From positions 2,170,001 through 2,234,000 of the forward strand of contig NZ_CP021059.1 of assembly GCF_002119805.1 (NCBI RefSeq): a DNA stretch of 64,000 nt, written 5' to 3'. The first letter of the stretch is position 1. Each line of letters starts with the position of its first letter. Source of the DNA: Macrococcoides canis. Its GTDB lineage: Bacteria; Bacillota; Bacilli; Staphylococcales; Staphylococcaceae. The notes under the pieces were generated by a model that was not told where the DNA came from, did not search any database, and saw only the letters and a list, made by a program, of their open reading frames with translations. A program made the position numbers and the translations under genes. Shown here piece after piece: positions 57,692 through 64,000 of this stretch.

Positions 57692-58847
57692 ATATTATGA
57701 TGAGTTAGTTGCAATTCGAAGACATTTACACATGCATCCGGAACTCTCATTCCAAGAAGAAAAGACACCTGAATATATCGCCACATTTCTAGAAGAACAA
57801 GGTATTACCGTAGAACGTAAAGTTGGCGGCAGAGGCGTAGTAGGACGTTTAATCAAAGATGAATCACTTCCAACACTTGCAATACGTGCAGACTTTGATG
57901 CCTTGCCAATACAAGACGAAAAAGATACACCTTATAAATCACAAGTCCCTGGTGTTATGCACGCTTGTGGACATGATGCACACACCGCTGTCCTCATGAT
58001 TACTGCAAAGATCCTAGCGGAAAACTTTGATAAAATCAATGGCAATCTTGTTTTTATACACCAGCATGCCGAAGAAGTAGACCCTGGCGGTGCAATACAA
58101 ATGATTGCCGATAATTGTTTAAAAGGTGTAGATGCTATCATCGGGCAACATGTTTCCAGTGATCTGGAAGTCGGTAAAATCGGTTATAAATACGGAACTG
58201 CAACAGGGATACCAGATGATTTCTGGATTACAATAAAGGGGAAAGGCGGCCATGCTGCGCATCCCGATACGACAATCGATCCCGTTGCTGCTACAGTAAG
58301 ACTTTGTAATGATCTTCAGTACATTGTTTCACGTAAAACAAGTGCCACTACCCCTGCTGTATTATCCGTGACGCAATTACAAGCTGGAGACCAGAATAAT
58401 GTTATCCCTGACAGCGCTAAAATAGCCGGAACGATAAGAACATTTGACTCGTCAACACAGAAACTTATGATTGAAGAGTTAAAGAAATGTCTTGAAGGAC
58501 TGGTAACTACTATGGGCATCACATATGACCTTAAATATAGTAAAGGCTATCCACCAGTAGTCAATACAACGAATGAAACTGATCTTATCGTTAATGCAGC
58601 TAGAAAAATTGAAGACATCGAAGAACTTGTAGAATTAAAACCCTCTCTTGGAGGAGAGGACTTTTCGTATTACCTGCAGCGCGTTCCAGGTTCTTTCTTC
58701 TACACAGGGACACGAAATGAAAACTTTAAAGCAGATTTTCCACACCATCATCCGAAGTTTGATATCGATGAAAAAGGCATGCTGAATGCTGTTAAAGTAT
58801 TTTTACAGGCGACTGAAGACTTTTTCAACAAGGAGGACAAAAAATGA
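57672..58847 (+). CDS. M20D amidohydrolase (hippurate hydrolase-like) 2
   Basis: 391 aa. VMHACGHDAHT, HQHAEEVDPGGAIQM, GKGGHAAHPDTTID and PHHHPKFDIDE are all present, so the metal site is complete. GAGGAG lies 7 bases before the ATG inside the end of gene 1. Overlaps gene 3 by 4 bases; the three form one operon. Substrates of the copies may differ. Confidence 0.92.
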   Translation: MIAQVNKYYDELVAIRRHLHMHPELSFQEEKTPEYIATFLEEQGITVERKVGGRGVVGRLIKDESLPTLAIRADFDALPIQDEKDTPYKSQVPGVMHACGHDAHTAVLMITAKILAENFDKINGNLVFIHQHAEEVDPGGAIQMIADNCLKGVDAIIGQHVSSDLEVGKIGYKYGTATGIPDDFWITIKGKGGHAAHPDTTIDPVAATVRLCNDLQYIVSRKTSATTPAVLSVTQLQAGDQNNVIPDSAKIAGTIRTFDSSTQKLMIEELKKCLEGLVTTMGITYDLKYSKGYPPVVNTTNETDLIVNAARKIEDIEELVELKPSLGGEDFSYYLQRVPGSFFYTGTRNENFKADFPHHHPKFDIDEKGMLNAVKVFLQATEDFFNKEDKK

Positions 58848-60016
58848 ACTGGGCAGATGAAGTCATCAACTATAAAGAAGAATTAATAGAAATTAGACGA
58901 TATTTACATATGAACCCGGAACTCTCTTTTCAAGAAGAGAATACATCTAAGTTTATTGCAGATTACTTAACACAACTTGATATCCCAATAACAACAAGTG
59001 TTGGAGGATACGGTCTATACGGAAAAATTTCAGGAAGTAACAATGGCCCTACAGTGCTTCTCAGAGCTGACTTTGATGCACTACCAATCAACGACCAAAA
59101 AGATGTACCTTACCGTTCACAAGTTCAAGGTGTTATGCATGCATGTGGACACGATGGACATACTGCGATGTTACTGATTACTGCAAAAATTTTAAAAAAA
59201 TATGAATCTGAAATTAATGGGAATGTTATATTATGTTTCCAGCATGCTGAAGAAGTTTTACCTGGTGGAGCAAAATCAATGATTGAAGCAGGAATATTAG
59301 AAGGTGTGGACTTTGTATTTGGTACACATTCATCAAGCAGTATGGAAACAGGGGATGTCGGTTTTATTACAGGACCGTCTTATGGTAATGCAGATGCATT
59401 GAAGATAACAATTCAAGGTAAAGGTGGACATGGTGCTACGCCACATGTAACACATGACTCTATCATAGCAGCAAGCCATTTAATTTCTCAGTTTCAGACT
59501 ATCGTATCACGTAGTGTCGACCCTATAGAAACAGGTGTCGTTACTATCGGAGAATTTAAAGGTGGAGATGCTTTTAACGTCATTGCCGATCAAGTTACAT
59601 TAACCGGTACAGTACGTACTTATAAAGAAGAAATTAAAGATGTGATTATTCAGCGCTTGAATGATATTTCTGAAGGAATAGAAAAAAGCTTTAATGTAAA
59701 AATTAATCTGGAATATACACATGGATATCCTGCACTTGTTAATAGCGAAAAAGAAACATTGTGGCTGAAAAATATCGCAAAAAATATACCATCTATCAAT
59801 AATGTAGTAACAACCGTCCCTAGTTTAGGTGGTGAAGACTTCGCTTACTTCTTAAAAGAACGTCCTGGATGTTACTTTGACACTGGGGTAAAAAACACGG
59901 CATTACAAGCGGATTTTCCACATCATCATCCAAAATTTGATATGGATGAAAATGGGCTACTTAATGGGCCGAGAATATTCGTAACGCTCGTTCAAAAAAT
60001 GGAAGAACTAAAATAA
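58844..60016 (+). CDS. M20D amidohydrolase (hippurate hydrolase-like) 3
   Basis: 390 aa. VMHACGHDGHT, FQHAEEVLPGGAKSM, GKGGHGATPHVTHD (the substrate-side motif differs from copies 1 and 2) and PHHHPKFDMDE. Start ATG overlaps the stop of copy 2. Followed by the terminator shared with tuf. Confidence 0.92.
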   Translation: MNWADEVINYKEELIEIRRYLHMNPELSFQEENTSKFIADYLTQLDIPITTSVGGYGLYGKISGSNNGPTVLLRADFDALPINDQKDVPYRSQVQGVMHACGHDGHTAMLLITAKILKKYESEINGNVILCFQHAEEVLPGGAKSMIEAGILEGVDFVFGTHSSSSMETGDVGFITGPSYGNADALKITIQGKGGHGATPHVTHDSIIAASHLISQFQTIVSRSVDPIETGVVTIGEFKGGDAFNVIADQVTLTGTVRTYKEEIKDVIIQRLNDISEGIEKSFNVKINLEYTHGYPALVNSEKETLWLKNIAKNIPSINNVVTTVPSLGGEDFAYFLKERPGCYFDTGVKNTALQADFPHHHPKFDMDENGLLNGPRIFVTLVQKMEELK

Positions 60017-60050
60017 AAAGAGCTATGAGGCGTCCCTCATAGCTCTTTTT
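60015..60050. terminator. bidirectional terminator between the M20 operon and tuf
   Basis: AAAAAGAGCTATGAGG and CCTCATAGCTCTTTTT, perfect 16-bp stem, 4-base loop. Confidence 0.92.
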
Positions 60051-60068
60051 ATATCACATAAGTGATTA

Positions 60069-61256
60069 TTATTTTTCGATTACAGATACAACGCCTGATC
60101 CTACAGTACGTCCACCTTCACGAATTGAGAAACGAGTTCCGTCTTCAATCGCGATTGGAGAAATTAATTCAACGTTCATTTCGATGTTATCTCCAGGCAT
60201 TACCATTTCAGTACCTTCTGGTAAGTTAACTACACCAGTTACGTCAGTTGTACGGAAGTAGAACTGAGGACGGTAGTTAGTGAAGAATGGAGTATGACGT
60301 CCACCCTCTTCTTTAGATAATACGTAAACTTCAGCTTTGAATTTAGTATGTGGAGTGATTGAACCTGGTTTAGCTAATACTTGTCCACGTTGTACTTCTT
60401 CACGAGAAACACCACGTAATAAAGCACCGATGTTATCTCCAGCTTCAGCGTAATCTAATAATTTACGGAACATTTCTACACCTGTAACTGTAGTTTTAGC
60501 TGGCTCTTCAGTTAAACCGATGATTTCAACTTCTTCACCAACTTTAACTTGTCCACGCTCAACACGTCCAGTTGCAACTGTACCACGACCAGTGATTGAG
60601 AATACGTCCTCAACTGGCATCATGAATGGTTTGTCAGAATCACGTTCTGGAGTTGGGATGTACTCATCAACTGCGTTCATTAATTCCATGATTTTTTCTT
60701 CGTACTCTTCAACGCCTTCTAATGCTTTTAAAGCAGATCCAGCGATTACAGGTACATCGTCACCAGGGAAGTCATATTCAGATAATAAGTCACGAACTTC
60801 CATTTCAACTAATTCTAATAATTCTTCATCGTCAACCATGTCAACTTTGTTTAAGAATACTACTAATGCTGGTACACCAACGTTACGTGATAAAAGGATA
60901 TGTTCACGAGTTTGTGGCATTGGACCGTCAGCAGCAGATACTACTAAGATACCACCGTCCATTTGAGCAGCACCAGTGATCATGTTTTTAACGTAGTCCG
61001 CGTGACCTGGGCAGTCAACGTGAGCATAGTGACGTTTATCAGTTTCATACTCGATGTGTGAAGTATTGATTGTGATACCACGTTCTTTTTCTTCAGGTGC
61101 GTTATCGATTTGGTCGTATGAACGAGCTTCCCCACCTAATTTTTTTGATAAAACAGTTGCGATAGCAGCTGTTAAAGTAGTTTTACCGTGGTCAACGTGA
61201 CCGATTGTACCAATATTGGCATGTGTTTTCGAGCGATCAAATTTTTCTTTAGCCAT
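60069..61256 (-). CDS. tuf: elongation factor Tu
   Basis: 395 aa, complete. GTPase delivering aminoacyl-tRNA to the ribosome. G1 [11 protein letters not shown] (about 19-29), switch [15 protein letters not shown]3 [10 protein letters not shown]4 NKVDM and domains 2-3. Codon use is highly biased, as expected of an abundant protein. It lies 145 bases after fusA, with its own leader hairpin. Confidence 0.99.
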   Translation of the reverse strand: MAKEKFDRSKTHANIGTIGHVDHGKTTLTAAIATVLSKKLGGEARSYDQIDNAPEEKERGITINTSHIEYETDKRHYAHVDCPGHADYVKNMITGAAQMDGGILVVSAADGPMPQTREHILLSRNVGVPALVVFLNKVDMVDDEELLELVEMEVRDLLSEYDFPGDDVPVIAGSALKALEGVEEYEEKIMELMNAVDEYIPTPERDSDKPFMMPVEDVFSITGRGTVATGRVERGQVKVGEEVEIIGLTEEPAKTTVTGVEMFRKLLDYAEAGDNIGALLRGVSREEVQRGQVLAKPGSITPHTKFKAEVYVLSKEEGGRHTPFFTNYRPQFYFRTTDVTGVVNLPEGTEMVMPGDNIEMNVELISPIAIEDGTRFSIREGGRTVGSGVVSVIEK

Positions 61257-61297
61257 TTTGAAATCTCTCCTTAGTTTTAAGTTAATTGTTATTATTA

Positions 61298-61324
61298 CTC
61301 ATGAGGGATTCTCACCCTCATGAG
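61298..61324 (-). promoter_or_regulatory. leader hairpin between fusA and tuf
   Basis: CTCATGAGGG (61298-61307) and CCCTCATGAG (61315-61324) form a perfect 10-bp stem. On the minus strand no T-run follows at once, so it may be a processing or attenuating structure rather than a full terminator. Confidence 0.45.
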
Positions 61325-61401
61325 GCAATACATAATTCATTTATAAAGCATTTAGTGATAAATTGCAATATATTGAGCATTCATAGCTTAATAATTACGA
61401 A

Positions 61402-63483
61402 TTATTCACCTTTGTTTTTCTTGATAATTTCTTCAGAAATTGATTTTGGTACTTCTTCGTAGTGATCGAAGACCATTGAGTAAGTACCGCGACCTTGCGT
61501 ATTAGAACGTAAGTTAGTCGCATAACCGAACATTTCTGCTAATGGTACGAATGCACGAACAACTTGAGCGTTACCACGAGCTTCCATACCTTCAACGCGT
61601 CCACGACGGCTTGTTACGTCACCCATAATGTCTCCCATGTATTCTTCAGGCATAACGATTTCTACCTTCATCATAGGCTCTAAAATTACAGGATCACATT
61701 TTTTAGCAGCTTCTTTAAGTGCTAATGAAGCAGCTACTTTGAAGGCCATCTCAGATGAATCGACATCATGGTAAGAACCATCGAATAATTTCGCTTTAAC
61801 ATCGATTAATGGATATCCAGCTAATACACCGTTTTCCATTGCATCTTTAAGACCAGCTTCAACTGAAGGGATATATTCACGAGGAACTACCCCACCGACG
61901 ATAGCGTTTTCGAATTCGAATCCGCCGCCGACTTCGTTTGGTGAGAATTCGATATGAACGTCACCATATTGTCCACGACCACCTGATTGACGTGAGAATT
62001 TACCTTGAACTGCAGCAGCTGTCTTGAACGTTTCACGGTAAGATACCATTGGCGCACCAACTGTTGCTTCAACTTTAAATTCACGTTTCATACGGTCAAC
62101 TAAGATATCTAAGTGTAACTCACCCATACCACCGATGATAACTTGTCCAGTTTCAGGGTCAGTATGCGCATGGAATGTTGGATCCTCTTCTTGTAATTTA
62201 ACAAGCGCGTTAGTCATTTTATCTTGGTCGGCTTTAGATTTAGGCTCAACAGATAAGTGAATAACTGGTTCTGGGAATTCCATAGATTCTAAGATAACTT
62301 GAGTTTTTTCATCACATAAAGTGTCACCCGTAGTTGTATCCTTTAAACCTACTGCAGCAGCGATATCTCCAGCGTAAACTGTTGAGATTTCTTCACGTGA
62401 GTTGGCATGCATCTGTAAGATACGTCCAACACGTTCACGTTTACCTTTAGTAGCGTTTTGTACATATGAACCTGAGTTTAATGTACCAGAGTACACACGG
62501 AAGAATGTTAATTTACCAACGAACGGATCCGTCATTACTTTGAATGCTAAAGCTGCGAATGGAGCTGAATCATCAGGTTTAGCGATGATTTCTGCATCTT
62601 TATCGTCAACTTCGTGACCGATGATTGGTTTAACATCTAATGGTGATGGTAAGTATTCGATTGCTGCATCAAGCATTAATTGAACACCTTTGTTTTTGAA
62701 TGCAGTACCAGCTAATACTGGATAGAATTCAACATCACAAGTAGCTTGACGGATAGCTGATTTTAATTCTTCAACTGAAATCTCTTCTCCACCTAAGTAC
62801 TTATCCATTAATTCTTCATTAACGTCAGCAACAGCTTCAATTAATTGTTCACGCATAGCTTCTGCATCTGCTAAATATTCTTCAGGAACGTCAGTCACTT
62901 CGATGTCAGTACCTAAATCGTTTGTATATGTGTGAAGTTTCATTTCAACTAAATCTACGATTGCATTGAATTGATCTTCAGCACCGATAGGCATTTGAAT
63001 CGGGTGAGCATTCGCTTGTAATCTATCATGTAATGTACCTACAGAGTAATTAAAGTCCGCACCTGTTTTATCCATCTTATTGATGAATACGATACGTGGT
63101 ACTCCGTAAGTCGTTGCTTGACGCCATACAGTTTCTGTTTGTGGTTCAACACCTGATTGTGCATCAAGTACTGTTACCGCACCATCAAGTACACGTAATG
63201 AACGTTCAACTTCAACTGTGAAGTCTACGTGTCCAGGTGTATCGATGATGTTAATACGGTGGCCATTCCACTGAGCTGTTGTTGCAGCTGAAGTGATTGT
63301 GATACCACGTTCTTGTTCTTGTTCCATCCAGTCCATTTGTGAAGCACCTTCATGCGTTTCACCAATTTTATGGATACGACCAGTATAATAAAGAATACGT
63401 TCAGTAGTCGTCGTTTTACCAGCATCGATGTGGGCCATGATACCGATATTACGCGTGTTCTTCAAAGAGAATTCTCTTGCCAT
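61402..63483 (-). CDS. fusA: elongation factor G
   Basis: 693 aa, complete. GTPase that drives translocation and ribosome recycling. G1 [15 protein letters not shown] (about 17-31), G2 [12 protein letters not shown]3 [10 protein letters not shown]4 [10 protein letters not shown], domains II-V following. Target of fusidic acid. GGAAGG lies before the ATG at 63483. Confidence 0.99.
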   Translation of the reverse strand: MAREFSLKNTRNIGIMAHIDAGKTTTTERILYYTGRIHKIGETHEGASQMDWMEQEQERGITITSAATTAQWNGHRINIIDTPGHVDFTVEVERSLRVLDGAVTVLDAQSGVEPQTETVWRQATTYGVPRIVFINKMDKTGADFNYSVGTLHDRLQANAHPIQMPIGAEDQFNAIVDLVEMKLHTYTNDLGTDIEVTDVPEEYLADAEAMREQLIEAVADVNEELMDKYLGGEEISVEELKSAIRQATCDVEFYPVLAGTAFKNKGVQLMLDAAIEYLPSPLDVKPIIGHEVDDKDAEIIAKPDDSAPFAALAFKVMTDPFVGKLTFFRVYSGTLNSGSYVQNATKGKRERVGRILQMHANSREEISTVYAGDIAAAVGLKDTTTGDTLCDEKTQVILESMEFPEPVIHLSVEPKSKADQDKMTNALVKLQEEDPTFHAHTDPETGQVIIGGMGELHLDILVDRMKREFKVEATVGAPMVSYRETFKTAAAVQGKFSRQSGGRGQYGDVHIEFSPNEVGGGFEFENAIVGGVVPREYIPSVEAGLKDAMENGVLAGYPLIDVKAKLFDGSYHDVDSSEMAFKVAASLALKEAAKKCDPVILEPMMKVEIVMPEEYMGDIMGDVTSRRGRVEGMEARGNAQVVRAFVPLAEMFGYATNLRSNTQGRGTYSMVFDHYEEVPKSISEEIIKKNKGE

Positions 63484-63550
63484 GGGTATTCTTTCTCCTT
63501 CCAGGATTGGTTTATTTTAAAGAAAGTATAGCCCAAAAGCCATATGTATA

Positions 63551-63564
63551 GGCAGCAAGCTGCC
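63551..63564. other. small hairpin in the rpsG-fusA gap
   Basis: GGCAG-CAAG-CTGCC, a short stem with a 4-base loop in the 110-base gap. Without a T-run it is unlikely to stop transcription; it may be a processing site. Confidence 0.3.
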
Positions 63565-63593
63565 ATCCGAGACTAGAGGGACTATATTTCATC

Positions 63594-64000
63594 TTACCAA
63601 CGGTAGTGAGCAAATGCTTTGTTTGCTTCTGCCATTTTATGAGTATCTTCACGCTTCTTAACAGCACCACCAGTGTTGTTAGCAGCATCTAAGATTTCAT
63701 TAGCTAAACGCTCTTCCATAGTTTTTTCACCACGAAGACGTGAGTAGTTTACTAACCAACGTAAACCTAAAGTTGTACGACGCTCAGCGCGTACTTCTAC
63801 AGGTACTTGGTAGTTAGAACCCCCAACACGACGAGCTTTAACTTCTAATACAGGCATAATATTGTTGATTGCTTCTTCAAAAACTTCCATTGCATCACGA
63901 CCAGAACGTTCTTGAACTAAATCGAATGCATTGTATAAGATTTTTTGAGCAGTACCACGTTTTCCGTCGATCATAATTTTATTGATTAATTTAGTAACTA
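63594..64000 (-). CDS. rpsG: 30S ribosomal protein S7, N-terminus beyond the window
   Basis: The last ~135 codons of S7, read through the ATG at 63974 with the preceding codons VTKLINKI still in frame to the window edge; the family is 156 aa, so about 20 residues are missing. Seen: [35 protein letters not shown] and [15 protein letters not shown] at the end. Assembles the 30S head and binds 16S rRNA. Confidence 0.97.
   Translation of the reverse strand, partial: VTKLINKIMIDGKRGTAQKILYNAFDLVQERSGRDAMEVFEEAINNIMPVLEVKARRVGGSNYQVPVEVRAERRTTLGLRWLVNYSRLRGEKTMEERLANEILDAANNTGGAVKKREDTHKMAEANKAFAHYRW

Overview
The window looks like a chromosomal segment of a low-GC Firmicute of the family Staphylococcaceae, most likely Macrococcus (Macrococcoides) or a close relative. 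This rests on YSIRK/LPxTG surface proteins, a staphylococcal-type housekeeping gene order (rpsG-fusA-tuf next to an M20 amidohydrolase, kbl, a threonine dehydrogenase and ilvE; tadA next to two deoxynucleoside kinases; ung-ywdI-DUF423; hemQ next to pta-lipL; an sstABCD-like iron operon; DUF1934-argS) and strong AGGAGG ribosome binding sites. The genus is an inference. I saw no tRNA, rRNA, insertion sequence, prophage or CRISPR array.

Layout. 1-7.3 kb: two tandem minus-strand cell-wall adhesin genes whose first ~950 bp are almost identical; the first is cut by the window edge. The complete one (1970 aa) carries TTE-rich repeats, putative Ig-like modules and a long Asp-rich calcium-binding stalk built on 519-bp repeats. 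7.7-15.2 kb: accessory-looking genes, namely an EVE-domain protein with a degenerate McrB-like tail, a YeiH-type exporter, a thermonuclease whose promoter spacer is a perfect LexA box, a SAM riboswitch ahead of an unknown 88-aa coiled-coil protein, a LysM/CHAP wall amidase, a TrhA/hemolysin III protein and lipoprotein or hypothetical genes. 15.2-25.7 kb: mostly minus strand, with a SAP-like protein, a four-gene operon (HAD, bactofilin-like, alpha/beta hydrolase without its serine, methyltransferase), a Nudix hydrolase, a BtuF/BtuC-like uptake pair, argS, DUF1934, YwhD and an HD phosphohydrolase.

25.8-31.3 kb: a SAM-riboswitch-controlled methionine salvage operon mtnK-mtnA-mtnW-mtnX-mtnB-mtnD. 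31.3-37.4 kb: a GNAT enzyme; an ATP-grasp/GNAT-fold pair preceded by Pho-box-like repeats; DUF1450, lipL, pta and hemQ. 37.4-41.3 kb: a Fur-box-controlled sstABCD-type siderophore importer. 41.4-47.9 kb: an amino-acid exchanger, a 36-aa cationic peptide gene, DUF423, ywdI, ung, a pyridoxine/HMP kinase, yojF, bshB2 (bacillithiol), folE2 and a hexapeptide acetyltransferase. 47.9-64 kb: HAD genes, tadA, two deoxynucleoside kinases, an EIIC-like membrane protein, ilvE, threonine dehydrogenase and kbl, three tandem M20 amidohydrolases, tuf, fusA and a partial rpsG.

Connections. SAM signalling appears twice (mtn operon and the orphan gene at 11.2 kb). Threonine dehydrogenase and Kbl together convert threonine to glycine and acetyl-CoA, and pta connects acetyl-CoA to acetyl phosphate. 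CodY- and CcpA-like sites lie ahead of ilvE and the dehydrogenase. The best candidates for something undescribed are the EVE/McrB-like protein, the SOS-box nuclease, the riboswitch-linked small protein, the Pho-box ATP-grasp/GNAT pair and a dispersed 3'-end repeat family.
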